Shown here: piece after piece, positions 1-12,724 of the stretch
How positions within the stretch are numbered: position 1 is the stretch's first letter
Layout: the number at the start of each line of letters is the position of its first letter
Notes under the pieces: generated by a model
Databases searched by the model: none
What the model was told of the DNA's origin: nothing
Seen by the model: the letters and a program-made list of their open reading frames with translations, nothing else
Origin: Paraspadella gotoi
Lineage: Eukaryota; Chaetognatha
Reading direction: 5' to 3'
Assembly (NCBI GenBank): GCA_051294375.1
Contig: CM119269.1
Coordinates: 23,293,497 to 23,357,496, forward strand
DNA: 64,000 bases
Translations under genes and position numbers: made by a program

Positions 1-331
1 CAGTTTGGATCGAACCTGCAATGTCATTCTATGTCATTCAATCATCAATGTTGTAATTATTCTATCAAAATATCACAAAATCATCAATGACTCAATTAAA
101 CTACTAAAAGATATAGAAAGGCATTGTCAAAGCGAAAATATGCCCAATAACAAAACAGAACATAAATCAATGGGACTTGAAATAATTTTCTAATATATGC
201 AAATGAGATTGAGGAATTCAATCTCATTTAGTAATATTCTAAGAATCTGTCTTTTACAATTTATCAAATTAAAAAACAAAATTTAAATTATCCTTTTTTC
301 AACTCCATTGTCTAAATAAAAAAAATGGCAC

Positions 332-2502
332 CTGTGCTGACTCTCGGGCGCGGTGTACCTCGTCGTCTTTGAAGGTGGCGCTCACAGCGTCCTCTTGTTG
401 TCGCTTTTTTAAAACCTAAAAACAAAATGACAAAGTAAAAAAAAAAGTCTGAAAGAGCCAATTCCCCCAACTAATTCTACAGCTTCATTTTTACATCATT
501 CTAGCCACATTCTCTCTACATTCTCACCTCTGAGCAAAGAGCAATGGCCAGTTTCCCAACTCTTTCTGCAGCCTCATTCTCTTTTTCTTCTAGCTGCATT
601 CTCTCTATATTCTCACCTCTGAGCAAAGAGCAATGGCCAGTTCTCCCAACTCTTTCTGCAGCCTCATTCTCTTTTATTCTAGCTGCATTCTCTCTATATT
701 CTCACCTCTGAGCAAAGAGCAATGGCCAGTTCTCCCAACTCTTTCTGCAGCCTCATTCTCTTTTTATTCTAGCTGCATTCTCTCTACATTCTCACCTCTG
801 AGCAAAGAGCAATGGCCAGTTCTCCCAACTCTTTCTGCAGCCTCATTCTCTTTTATTCTAGCTTCATTTCTCTTACATTCTCACCTCTGAGCAAAGAGCA
901 ATGGCACGTTCTCCCAACTCTTTCTGCAGCCTCATTCTCTTTTTATTCTAGCTGCATTCTCTCTACATTCTCACCTCTGAGCAAAGAGCAATGGCCAGTT
1001 CTCCCAACTCTTTCTGCAGCCTCATTCTCTTTTTATTCTAGCTGCATTCTCTCATACATCTCACCTCTGAGCAAAGAGCAATGGCCAGTTCTCCCAACTC
1101 TTTCTGAAGCCTCATTCTCTTTTATTCTAGCTTCATCTCTCTACATTCTCACCTCTGAGCAAAGAGCAATGGGCCAGTTCTCCCAACTCTTTCTGCAGCC
1201 TCATTCTCTCTGTCTCCTTCTTCCTCAGTTTTGCTTCAAAATCTTCAACGAGTCTTTCGACTTCGATTCTTTTCATTTGCATCTCTTCTTCTTTTCCTCT
1301 GTAGCGACGACTTAAGTCCGTCTCATTGAGAAGAGCTTTTCTGGTGGAGGGAGAGGAAGAGGGAGGAGGAACAGGGCGGAGGGATGAGGAGGGAGGGGGA
1401 AGAGGGAGGGGGAAGAGTGAGGAAGAGTTAGGAGGAGGGAGGGGGAAGAGGGAGGAGGAAGAGGGAGGGAGAAGAGGGAGGAAGGGGGAAGGAAAATTAA
1501 AGCAAAGTAATACAAAGGTGGGAGGAAGGAAATAAAGAAAAGTGAAAGAAAATATAAATAACAAATGAACAAAGGTTGATATGTTAAAGTTAACAGAATT
1601 AGAGAGAGAGTAAATATATTTATATATATATATATAAATATAAATATAAAAATATATTTATATATATATATATATATATATTCAGAATCACATTAAATTT
1701 TTGTATTAAAGTTTTAGTTTGCAGTTGGGGGTTAGGGTTTAAGGTTATGGTTTAAGGTGAGGGTTCAGGGTTATAATTTAGGGTTTAGGGTTAGGGTTAA
1801 GGATTGAGTTATAAAGTTAGAAACATTTTAATTTAAATATTAAGCTTAAAATAAAAGGGATACAGGAACAGAAAGTGCGTGCTCTGAAAAAAGAGACAAA
1901 AAAAAATGGAAAACAAAATTTACTATCTTTTGTATCGATAAAATTTTTTTATCAGTTTTATTACTACAATAAAAAAGGGAAAATATATCGATTTCCTGAA
2001 AAAAAAACGAGATAATCAATTTGTAATTTTTTTTTATATATTTGTCATGTTTTTTACAATAAAACGTAATAAATTTTCAGAACAAAAAATTTTGCACGAG
2101 CTTTCATTTTTACACGTTAGCAACCGTTACACGTTAATTAAACTCCTACACGAACAAACAAACAAACAAAAACAAATTCCAACCCGAAAACATTAAAACA
2201 ACTTTTTCCCCATTTTTCGATTTTATGTTTTTCGTGTGGAAAAAGTCGCAGCTGCGTCGACGACGACGACAGAGACGACGACGACGACGACGAAGACAAC
2301 GACGACGATGAGGACGAAGATGACGACGACGACGACGACGACGACATCACGAATGTTTAAATTTATTTCCTTAAAAATTTAGAGATGTCACCTTCATATG
2401 AGGTGAAGAGAGATTTTCACACGAATTCCAACTTTCACTCGCAACTTTTTTCTTAGATAAATTTGACTTTTATATAGTCTCTCTCTCTCTCTACTCTTTT
2501 CT

Positions 2503-2565
<63 letters not shown>

Positions 2566-5500
2566 ACCTCCAAGTCGGTCCTTAGCCACCTGCGTGACCG
2601 CCCTCTTGTGGTCGCCATTGTTTTGACTCAAACTCCGTCTCTCGTGATTCGCCTTTTGTCTCGCTCCCTCGATCGCTTCTTCCGTCGATCGCAACTCCCT
2701 CTCTCTCTCGCTATTTCGCTTTTCCGAGGATGACTCCATCTCTCTCAGAACTCGATGGAGAGCGCGTTGTCGACGGCGGGCTTCGTCTTCTAAGCGAGCG
2801 AGAGAGCGTTCCTCCTTTGGAGGAGAGGGAGAGAGGGAGGGGAAGAGAGAGAGGGAGGGGAAGAGAGGGAGAGAGGGGGAAAGAGAGGGAGGGAGAGATG
2901 GAGGAGAGTGAGAAGGAGAAGGCGAGGGAAGGAGGGGGAAGGGAGCAGATGGAGAAGGAAGGGAGCAGAGGGAGGGAAAGAGGGAAAAGAAGAAGGAAGA
3001 GGGAGGAAAAAGAAAAAGAGGAAGAGATAGAAAATAAAAAAAAATAAAATTCATTGTTTTTGTCTTTTTTTATTTGTGATTTTTTTTACTTTTTCGTCTT
3101 TTATTGGACGAATTTTAAATTCGGAGATAAAATTTGTTAAAAAAGGTTTTAAAAGTTAAAAGGAAAAGAGTAAAAAGATAAGAATTGAAAAGATGATTTT
3201 AAAAATGAATTAAAAAAAAGGTTTTTTTATTTTATTGTCTAAAAAAGGGATTTCAATAAAAAAGGAATGAAGACAGAGGAAATTGCACAAAGAAAAATAT
3301 AAAAAAAATTATTCATTTTTATTCTTTTCTTTTTATCTTATTTGTTTATTTATAATAATATTTATTCTTTTGCATCATTTTTTTCTTTCCTTCTTTCTTT
3401 CTCTTTTTTCTTTTTATTTCTTTTCTTTTTTTCTTTTCCTTTTTTCTTTTCTTTTCTACTTTCTCTTTACTTTTTTCCCTTTTCCTTTCAGATTCTTCCC
3501 TCCATTCATCTTCTTTTTGTAATAAACGTCCAAATCTACCTTTGCCTCCTCCTCCTCTTCTTCCTCCTCCTCTTCTTCCTCCTCCTCTTCCTCCTCCTCC
3601 TCCTGAACAAATGAGCAAGGCTAAAAGGTTCACTGACCATCGATAGAAGTCGGGCAACGGGCAAGTCTAATACATACATACAACTTAACATACAAATAAA
3701 ATTATAGTTTTATAATTTAACTAGTTTTTAAAAATATAATAATAATAATAATAATAATAATATAATAAATAAGACCCCGTTTCCTCAAATGTCTTTCCCC
3801 CCCACATTTTTTTCTCGAATGTTTTCCAAACAACTTCTTTATTCTACAGAAATGTTTTTCCTGTCGCATTAATAAAAAAAGATCTGCCCTCTGGCGGTCG
3901 AAAGACTCAACATCTCTTCATTTCTAAAAGATGGCGACAATTTTTTTTCGCTTCCGGGAAAGAGAGAAAAAAAAGAGAAAAAAAATTCCGACAAGATTGC
4001 GGAGTTTTTGTTTCCATGGGAACGGAGACGCAGTTTCTGAAGTAATAATAAAATGCGATATAAAAAGCGGCTTTACTCTGTAAGCCAATGGGGAAGGCTG
4101 AAGTGAATTGAGGCATAATAAAAAAAAAGATAAACGACGACGACGACGACGACGACAACGGCCATATATGCAAGAGCGACGATAAAGACGATAAAGACGA
4201 CGATAACAACGACGACGACGACGACGACGACGACGACAACGGCCATATATGCAAGAAGGACGATGTTCGCCATAGAATATAAACGGGAAAGAAAAGAGAA
4301 AAAGGAAAGAACATTTTGAAGATTTGCGCCAAATAGACTTTATTCTTCTAATTCGGATTTTCAGATTGATAATTTTATGATATTTAATTATGAAAATTAT
4401 ATATAAGTCAATTAAAGGATCCAATATTGCAGGAATTAAAAATTATTCATTTTTTATGAATATATCTGCGTTTATAAATAATCATGTTTAAATGAGGATA
4501 AACTATAATAACTCTTATGGTATATTACATTTTTTTCCAAACTATAAATATTTTTATTTAATAATATATAAAGATTATATAGAGTAGACAGTAATAATTA
4601 TTATGAGTTAATGACAGAAGCGTTCAATATAAGCAGTCCCTGAGCTTCGGATCAGGCTGTAACACCGTGTTACAGGCGGGTTAAGCTACCTGACCGTCTG
4701 AACAGCTAGGGCGACCATCGGGCGAGAACCTCGGACCTTTTAGGGTGGGATGCGAATGACTTGTTTCCTGTACCAATAGCCGCTGATGAGAGGTTGGTGG
4801 ATTTTAGTCCACCATAATATATTTAAAATAAAAGACTAACAAGAACGGTGATTCCAATGTGTTGCGCCGCAGTAACTTTTTTTACGCGTATTTCCCTTTG
4901 ATCGCATGATAATGATATGATATGACATGACATGACAGGACATGACTAAAAACATTTTAGCTATGTATTTATGACATACACTGCATCAAAATTCAGTTTT
5001 TTTTTCCTTAGTGTTTGGGTTAGTTAGAGCATTCCTTGAAATTTCATTGATTAAATAATCAAGACCTTGGATTAAGTAGACATCTTTTTATTTGAGTACC
5101 TTTATTGACAGTGAGGCAGTTGGATATAAAAACTTTGGTAGCAAATGGTCAGCTTAAAGCTAAATGGAATAGAAAAATTATTACTTTATTTAATTAAAAA
5201 TTACAAAATAATCAAACAGTGTTTTTACCTCTTATGGTCCTTGGAACGCCCCAGAATACTACAAAAAATGTCCCTTTTTATATTAGTAGTGAACCAATCA
5301 GAAACTAGAGGTAACTATCAAATTTAAAATTAACTAATCAGGGACTAGGATTGATATGCTATAGCATCAATCTTTGTGCACTAGGACTAATTTTTATAGC
5401 TAATTATTTCTTATAACCATTAAGATAGTTGTTGCTAAGTTAGTAGAAGCAGAGCAGCATGACGCGTTGCTATGGGGGAATTTTTAGTAACCAAAATAGG

Positions 5501-6192
5501 ACAATCATCAACTCTGATTGAGAGGCAAAATGAATGTTATTTAAAAATCATTTCTACACTTAGTTTTGAGGTCTTATCCTCTCTTAACTAATGAGCAACC
5601 AACTATAGGCGAATTATATACATTTTTAACGTAAGTGGGACAGACCGATGGACAAACATACTGACCGACAGCCCGACAGACCGGCGCAACTAAAAAGACG
5701 AATATACCCTAAAAGTGCCTTTTCGAGTCGCTCCACTATTACTCGCGACACAAAAAAAAAAAATCTCAAAAGCATAAGGAATCGAGCCTACTTTTGATGA
5801 TAACCAAGAGAGAAGATCCAATACAAAATCCCAATTTACATCTGAGATTTTCGTGGATTTTTGGAGAAATGTGAAGAATAACTAACTTCACCTGGATTTT
5901 CGTGGCGTTGCGGGGCAACGAGTAAACAATGTCGAGGAACATGACCTAATAACGCGTTACGTGTATAAAAAAAATCAACTTGACCGAGATCACGCCGATA
6001 TAAACAAGATGACCTAATATTGCGTATGCGTTGGCGGGAAAACTTTCTCTCTCTCTCTCCTCTCTCTCTTCTCTCTTTCTCTCTCTCTTTTCTCTCTTCT
6101 CTCTCTCTCTCTCTCTCTCTCACTCTCTCTCTCTTTTTTTTTTTACAAAAAAAAATTTATTCACTTGTAAACGAGTAAACACGTGTTCGCGG

Positions 6193-6228
<36 letters not shown>

Positions 6229-7780
6229 TTCTCTCTATCTGTCTCTCCTTCTCTCTTTCTCTCTTTCTATCTCTTTTTTTTTGTACAAAAATAATTTTTA
6301 GTCACCTTTTTTTACCTCCGTCACTGCGCGACGAGTAACGAGTTCCGGCTCTCTCTATCTCTCTCTCTCTCTCTCTTTTTTTTTTACAAAAAAAATTTTT
6401 AGTCACTTTTTTTCTCACTCTCTCTCTCTCTCTCTCTCTCTTCTCTGTCTCTTCTCTATGTACGACCGTTCGTTTTTTGAAAAATTCTTATTATTTTTTT
6501 CCTTATAAAACTTTTATTATCGCCATTTATTTTTTTTCTCTATACAAAATCCCAAATTTACATCCGAGATTTTCATGGATTCCTTTTAGAAAAAAGGAAA
6601 AATAACTTATAATGCAGGCAATGTCACATGTACATCAGCTTGCTGCTGTACATATAGCTGTTATATGTCCGGCAATTGCGCGGATTAATTTAATTACATA
6701 TATAACTTTCTAACAAAAAAATTTTTTTTGTTTTTGTTTATTACTGGAACTTTGGACCGGTCGGCCCACTATTGGCAAATTATATCTAAAATAGGAGTTG
6801 AGAAGAGAGATTATTGTCAAATTAAACATTACTTTTTTTGTTATTCTAATAATTTTTACAATTTTAAAATTGTAAATTTTTTTTAGTGTATATATTTAAT
6901 CATTTTTATTCTTTTTTAAATAATAATTATTTTGAGTTGGGATAAATATTTATAAATTAGTTAAATATGCAATATGAAATTTGACCTCGGTCTGGTTTCT
7001 TCTTAAAAAAAAGAACAATCTAAAATTTCATTCAAAGGAAAGGAAAAGAGTTCGTCCCTACTCAGATACGTCGAAAAACGAGTTCAGCTCTGCAGGTAGA
7101 AATCTACTATGAAATTAAATTCAATAGGGGCGGGGGTTCAAAACTTTAGTCTTGAAGTCTACTTTTAGGTAAAAAAAGAATTTTTTAAAAAAGTTCGATT
7201 TTAATGCTTTTATTGTTGCTATTAAAATTACAATATTACTATATAATGATAAAAATTTTTTTTAATCAATCTTAACTTTTTTTATGGATTCTGATAGAGC
7301 ATAAAAAGTTAAATAAAAAATTTAACTACAACTTTCGAAAATATTTATGTTTTCTTGGTCAAAAATTAAAAAAAATAAATAAAATTATCGAAAAATGATG
7401 ATGATGATGATTATAAATAGTTTTTCATATTTTTTCACATACTTATGATCAAAATATCGAAAAAAAATTATACTTTGTGTAGACAACTTTTTGCAAGCTA
7501 CCTGAATCTGATCTTAAAAAATCCAAAAATCCCAAAAAATTTTTAGCCTTTCCTATTTATAAATAAATATTAAAAATTAATATATGGAGTATGGAGTAAA
7601 ATAAAAAAATTTTGTCTATTCAAATTTTTTTTAAAATGTCTAAATTTTCGTTTGAGTAGGTGCTTAATTCAATTTCTTAACCACCTTATTGAGTTAGTCT
7701 CCCCCTACTGCAGGGCGGTCCAGCTTCTGATTATACTTTATATAAACGAGAGTGAAAACTGACCAGCCTCTCTCACTCTT

Positions 7781-7829
<49 letters not shown>

Positions 7830-9359
7830 ATTCATACACGCATTTGTTTGTTTTATTTACGATGAATGACTCATCGCGTCAATGAATGACTATCATCGCA
7901 TCAATGAATGATTATCATCATATCAATGAATGGTTATCATCACATCAATGAATGACTATCATCGCAATCAATCATTTGATTATCATCACATCAGTTATTT
8001 TATTATCATCGCATCAATTATTGGTTATCATCGCATCAATATTTGGTTATCATCGCATCAATATTTGCTTACTCNNNNNNNNNNNNNNNNNNNNNNNNNG
8101 CCCAATAGACGGCTCCTGATGTTTTCGTCTGGGGATTTTGTCTTTCGTTTCACCATTTGCTCACGTAGGGAGCCGCGGGCCGTCACTGAGGTGGAGATCC
8201 CCTGCTTTGCTAGCGGCCTGTGCAGGGGCGGGCAACCAACCCTGTGCAGCAGCAGCTTTATTTAAAAAAAAACGGTAAGTCACAGCCAAACCTATAAAAG
8301 CGTAGTAGTTTTTATATATGAAAACAGCGTGACCACGACGACGACGACGACGACGTCACAAAGAAGCAACCCTAAAACATTATAGAGCCTGACCCGGCTT
8401 CGCCGGTCAAGGCTCGATAATAAATAAAAAAACAAAAATGTTTCCCAGAGAAAAAAAATGGCGACAATTCGCATTAAAGAGGATTTTCCTTTGGATGGAT
8501 GGATGGATGGATGGATGGATGGATGGATGGATGGATGGATGGATGGATGGATGGATGAATGGATGGATGGATGGATGGAATGGATGGAATGGATGGATGG
8601 ATGGATGGATGGATAGAGGCAGGAAAAACGAGAAATGGGGGTTGCAATTCTATCAGCGGAAATCTTGATGCCAAAAAAAAATACCGCCTTATTTTCCCTG
8701 AACGCCTCATTTTATCTTGAACTTAATACAGCTACAGCACCGTTTCTTGCCCTACCTCGGAATTACACCATCTAAACTCACCGGAGACTCTAACCAACTC
8801 GAAACTGAAGAACTTATTAAACCCATCCAATGCTGCAGAACTCCTTAAACTCACCCAATACTGAAAAACTTCTTAAACCCAACCTGATGCTGCAGCACGA
8901 GATGATTTTCGATCAGCCGCAACTTTCTCTTCTTCTCGGCTTCCCACTCTTTCGTCCTTTGTCCGAGTTCAGCTACGGAGTTAGCGGCAGCGTCAACCAC
9001 GGCCTGAGAGGAGAGGAATCAATCAATCAATCAATTTAACCAATCAATTAATAAATTAATCCATAAATCAATTAATCAATGAATTAATCCATAACTCAAT
9101 CAATCAATCAAGAAACAAATGATTTAATCAATCAATCAAGCAATTAATCGATCAATAAATCAATCAATTATATCAATAAATCAGAATATCCAATCAATCA
9201 ATCAATCAATCAGTCAATCCACCTGTAGCGAATCCGTTGCCCTCTGGGGAGACGATGATGATGACCGGGGTCTGCCCTTCGCCCCAGGGGTCGGGCTGCC
9301 CGGCTGGCCCTTGGACCCGGGAGTAGGGCTGCCGGGGACAGATTTCGACCTGTGGGGAG

Positions 9360-9417
<58 letters not shown>

Positions 9418-9543
9418 CAAGGGGCTATTGACCATCATAACTTTGTTGTTGCCATCGAAGGTCGAAATCTCAGTGAGTCGAAAAAATTGCGAAGGCGTCA
9501 GACGCGGAAGGGAAAAAGAGTCAGGCACAAAAGGGAAGACGAA

Positions 9544-9627
<84 letters not shown>

Positions 9628-10514
9628 TCGTCTTATCCCATTTCCGTACATAAGTCGCCCCCATGAAACCATTTGCACTCAAGTTTCTTTCGATGGTCAG
9701 AATATTTATATAAATTAGCTAGTACAAATTGTGCCCCTCTATAGTGTTAATTTTTTGGTAGCTTATTTTTTTTTAAATTAAACTATTAATTACTAGCAAC
9801 TCTTAAAAAACTAAAAGAAATTGTGTTTTATTGGACTAAATGATGTGAAATAATTAGGGAAATCAACTATAGCTGGTCTCATCTTCATGATCGAAAAAAA
9901 AGCTTTATTTTAGATACCTGACTTAACTAAACTCATATATTTAAATATCGATATTTAACAATTAACAACGTGCTTAGTCTATTACAGCATGAAAAACCAT
10001 TGTGCTCGATGATAAAATATGGAAAAAGTCAAAAAAGGTCACTGTGGGCAAAGAGGAAAATGGAAGGATTTAAAAAATGAAGAAAAAATGGAGAAAAAGG
10101 GCAAAAAATGGATAAATGATGAGAAAAATGGATTAAAGGTTAAATAAGGAGGTGAAGGAATCTTAGGTTGGTGGAGAATAAGGGAGGAAGGTGGAGGAAG
10201 AGGAGGGAAGAGGAGGAGGAAGAGGAGGGGAAAGAAAGAGGGGGAAGAGAAGGAGGAAGAAAAGGGGGAGAGGAAGAGGAGGGGAGGGGGAAGAGGAGGG
10301 GAAAGAGGAGAAGAAAAGGAGGGGGAAGAGGAGGGGAGAGAGGAGGGCAAAGAGGAAGGGGAAGAGAAGGGAAAGAGGAGGGAAAGGAAGAGAATAGGAG
10401 GGGAAAGAGAAGGAGGAAGGAGGAAGAAAATGAGCGAAATATATTGAGTCTCATTTTGTCTTCATAATGAGATTTTGGAAAAATATGAATCCCTTAACAC
10501 AGAAGATCTTTTAG

Positions 10515-10578
<64 letters not shown>

Positions 10579-10862
10579 CATTGCAGATCATCAATGATGG
10601 ATGGCGTAGAAGACGGCCACAAGGGCACTGCAGGTGAACACGTTGGAACTGCAGGCGAGAGACGCCAGTAGACTCACTCTTTCTCTCTGTCTCTATCTCG
10701 CTCGCTCTCTCTCGCTTTCATTTCCAATTTCAGAGACACCAGTAATCTCTCGTCTTTCTCACTATCTCTGTCTCTATCTCACTCACTCTCTCTCCTCCAC
10801 TTCCGATTTTTTTTCTCCTTTCCTTTCATTGCATCAAAACGTCATTAACTATTTTCGCTTCA

Positions 10863-10920
<58 letters not shown>

Positions 10921-12183
10921 CAAAAACAAGTTCTACCACATTAAATAACAAACCATTTACCAAATTTCCTTTTCCTCTCGTGACATTTTTTGGCAAAAAC
11001 ATCACATATCATATGAAAGAAGCTTTGATCAAACAAGCTTTGATCAAACAAGCTTTGATCAAACAAGCTTTGATCAAACAAGCGGCAATCTTTGGAGATT
11101 CAATAATCTTGAAGGAATCATTACACTTTGTATCCAACCTTCTATCAAACAACGAATGGAAACACTCCCATCCAACTATTTAGCAAGCAGTCCCAGTTCT
11201 AGTTTTAAGCAAGCAGCCTCATTTTCAGATTTAGGCAAGCAATCGCAGTTCTAATTTTAAGCAAGCACTTTAAGCTTTAGACAAGCAGCCTAGTCTTCGC
11301 CTCATGCTAAGCTTCAGCAAACTGCCACAATCTCGCCTTTCGACAAGCAGCCTCATTCCCATAACATCTTAGCAAGCATCCCAGCCCCCCTTTCCCCATA
11401 ACCTCTTTGCAAGCAGCTTGGTCTGCGTGAACCGAGGAGATTCCGCGACTTCTTTCTTGTTGAGGCGAATCAGTTCCTTCACATTTTCGTCGCCTCGAAG
11501 GAAAGAAGCGTAATCGTGAATCGGGCGTATGAGTCCGTCGTTGCCCTTGGCAACGGAGGCGGAGCTTAGCTGTTGTGTGTGGGGAGGGAGAGGGAGAGAA
11601 AGAAAAAAGAGAGGGAGGGAGGGAGAGGGAGAGAGAGAAAGAAGAGAGGGAGGGAGGAATGAGGGAGAGAGAGAAAGAAGAGAGGGAGGGAGAGGGAGAG
11701 AGAGGAAAGAAGAGAGGGAGGGAGGGAGAAGGGAGAGAGAGAAGAGAAAGAGAGGGAGGAAGGAAGGGAGAGGAGGAGAAGGGACAGGGAGGGAAAGAAG
11801 GATTAATAACCTAAACAAAACAAATTAAAAACCTGAAATAAACTATAAAAAAAAATAAATAAAAATAAAAAATAAATAAATAAAAATAAAAAATAAAAAA
11901 AAAATAAAGAAAGAAATAAAACTTAACGAAAGAAAACGACAAATCGAAATTTTCTAAAACGACATAAGAACAGAAAAATAAAATAAAATATTAAAAAAAT
12001 ATACAACAAAAAACAAGAAAGAATAAACTAAAAAAAAAACAACTAAATAACAGAACGACAAAAAGAGTAAACTAAAAAAACAAAACAAGGAAACAAGTTT
12101 TGTTTCTTTTTCTCTCTCACCGGTCTTTGGACGTAACTCCATCTCTCTTCGAGTGTGTGACGTCTGGCGAACTTGACTGGCAT
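332..12183 (-). CDS. Coiled-coil protein gene, 5' part (exons 1-6 plus a probable exon 7), running off the left edge
   Basis: I do not recognise the protein. Six exons chain with matching phases: 12121-12183 (start codon, begins [14 protein letters not shown]), 11403-11569, 9223-9349, 8884-9003, 2568-2814 and 1153-1335. Each has an AG acceptor and GT donor, giving 302 codons before the chain leaves exon 6. Residues 22-77 are mixed, 78-119 are Ser/Pro/Gly-rich ([12 protein letters not shown], repeated with variation), and from about residue 120 onward the sequence is highly charged Glu/Arg/Lys helix, typical of long coiled coils. A further coding-like exon lies at 332-403 ([15 protein letters not shown]), but its frame does not match the phase-1 end of exon 6, so an exon or a base may be missing. 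Introns are packed with (CT)n, (GAC)n and polypurine. Two exon ends (exons 2 and 6) are tandemly repeated into the following intron. A structural or ciliary coiled-coil role is only a guess. Confidence 0.6.
505..1200 (-). repeat. Junction-spanning minisatellite (87-90 bp unit, about 8 copies) at the exon 6 donor of the coiled-coil gene
   Basis: Each unit carries, on the minus strand, the last bases of exon 6 (GGAGAACTGGCC...CTCAGAG) followed by the donor gtgagaatgtag and a little intron. Copy starts step by 87-90 bp. The copy adjoining the exon body (donor at 1151-1152) gives the open frame. Reading past it meets TGA within 21 bases, so the other seven donors would add a premature stop. Small differences between copies suggest ordinary minisatellite turnover. 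Confidence 0.85.
1617..1830. repeat. (TA)n tract followed by a degenerate TTAGGG-like block
   Basis: Bases 1617-1680 are mostly TA/AAATATA. From about 1728 to 1806 comes gggtttaaggttatggttt, then tagggtttagggttagggtt, the same degenerate telomere-like sequence that forms the core of the inverted-repeat elements elsewhere in the window. No flanking inverted repeat was recognised here. Confidence 0.6.
2478..2562. repeat. (CT)n microsatellite next to exon 5 of the coiled-coil gene
   Basis: Long CT dinucleotide run directly beyond the exon 5 donor (minus strand reads GA). It is one of more than twenty such runs of 40-130 bp in the window. The bases 2257-2346 nearby are a (GAC)n/(GACGAT)n trinucleotide run. 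Confidence 0.9.
3055..4595. other. Intronic low-complexity stretch, no gene seen
   Basis: Lies in the intron between exons 4 and 5 of the coiled-coil gene. It holds A/T-rich sequence, pyrimidine-rich runs (3390-3490, 3540-3602) and, at 4135-4262, a (GAC)n block in which a 19-base segment beginning aacggccatatatgc occurs twice about 80 bases apart. The open frames here are translations of simple repeats. Confidence 0.6.
4597..4817 (-). repeat. tRNA-derived SINE-like element, family A
   Basis: One of six copies of a roughly 190-220 bp repeat. One end reads gacagaac(c/g)gttcaata and the other ends in the small hairpin ggtggattttagtccacc. On the minus strand it contains a B-box-like GGTTCTNGCCC in a T-arm-like hairpin and an anticodon-arm-like hairpin (GGAGGC...GCCTCC in the best copy), so it looks tRNA-derived. 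This copy is the most diverged. Others: 15055-15622, 18705-19290, 36585-36783, 37950-38130 and 42462-42580. Confidence 0.65.
4845..5730. repeat. Dispersed repeat, family D (about 0.9 kb)
   Basis: Begins ggtgattccaatgtgttgcg and ends with a segment rich in gacagaccga that leads into cggcgcaac. A shorter copy in the opposite orientation occupies 24600-24895 and shares the same end, a (t)atgacatacactgcatcaaa segment and the GACAGACC-rich segment. Fragments occur at 32045-32115 and 60890-60945. No coding capacity or terminal repeat was recognised. Confidence 0.55.
6040..6460. repeat. Cluster of (CT)n microsatellites
   Basis: Three CT-rich runs (6047-6130, 6191-6275, 6350-6445) each followed by a T run and a similar tail ttttacaaaaaaaatttt...agtcac, so the block looks like three tandem copies of a 150-180 bp unit, now diverged. 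Not coding. Confidence 0.7.
7195..7680. repeat. Dispersed AT-rich repeat, family E
   Basis: Shares a long co-linear stretch with 37190-37690: gattctgatagagc, aaaaagttaaa, then an (ATG)n patch, then acttatgatcaaa-like sequence and tataaataaatattaaa. The two copies are clearly related but diverged. No ends or coding sequence were recognised. Confidence 0.5.
7860..8074. repeat. Tandem repeat, about 22 bp unit (tatcatcgcatcaatgaatga), next to a 25-base gap
   Basis: Eight to nine copies of a unit like tatcatcgcatcaatgaatg; later copies change to tattggt or tatttggt. The array runs straight into 25 Ns at 8075-8099, so its true length is unknown. Confidence 0.8.
8489..8615. repeat. (TGGA)n tetranucleotide microsatellite
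   Basis: About 125 bp of ggatggatgg with few interruptions. The long open frames across it on both strands are repeat translations and are not genes. Confidence 0.95.
9010..9222. repeat. (AATC)n-derived imperfect tetranucleotide repeat
   Basis: Imperfect caatcaatcaat-type repeat filling the short intron between exons 3 and 4 of the coiled-coil gene. Confidence 0.8.
10140..10440. repeat. Polypurine tract (GGA/GAA-rich), about 300 bp
   Basis: Almost pure purine on the plus strand (gaggaggaagaggagggg). On the minus strand, the sense strand of the surrounding gene, it is polypyrimidine. Similar tracts are at 1340-1500, 2815-3020 and 11580-11800. Confidence 0.85.
11020..11085. repeat. 15-bp tandem repeat, 4 copies
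   Basis: Four near-perfect copies of aagctttgatcaaac (a HindIII-like and a BclI-like site in each). Intronic, upstream on the plus strand of the degenerate exon 2 array. Confidence 0.85.
11165..11425 (-). repeat. Degenerate junction-spanning repeat at the exon 2 donor of the coiled-coil gene
   Basis: On the minus strand the exon ends ...AAGCTGCTTGCAAAGAG|gttatggg. Downstream the elements ctgcttgc and ttatggg or related sequence recur six to eight times at spacings of about 30-45 bases, with much drift. It looks like an old version of the sharper junction arrays at 505-1200 and 26205-26800. Confidence 0.5.
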
Positions 12184-12192
12184 CTTGTGTCA

Positions 12193-12246
<54 letters not shown>

Positions 12247-12688
12247 AGTGAGTCGGGTCAGGTCGTGTCGGATCAGGTCGTGTCGGGTCAGATTAGGTCA
12301 GGTTAGGTCAGATCACATCCGGTCAAATTGAAAGAAAGTTTAAAATTTGAGTCCACATATTTTTAAGTTTATTTTATATTTTTTTTCAACCTGAAACAAA
12401 TAACATTCGAATATACATTCTAAAACTGTCATAAGGTTTATGACAAACAAATTAAAAGAGTATTTGTACGTAAAATGGATAAAGTTGAAAGACTAACCAT
12501 TACAAAACTAACTGATACAAAATTAAGTGAACAATTGACCATTACTCTGACAAAGTGACAAAGTGACCAAGCTTTTGGTAAAGAGAAGATGAGAGAACAA
12601 ATGAAAATAATAAAAAATGAATTGAACTTATTAACATGTATAGATATAATAGCATTGGGTTTCATCCTGAGTGGAATATTAAACTGAA

Positions 12689-12724
<36 letters not shown>

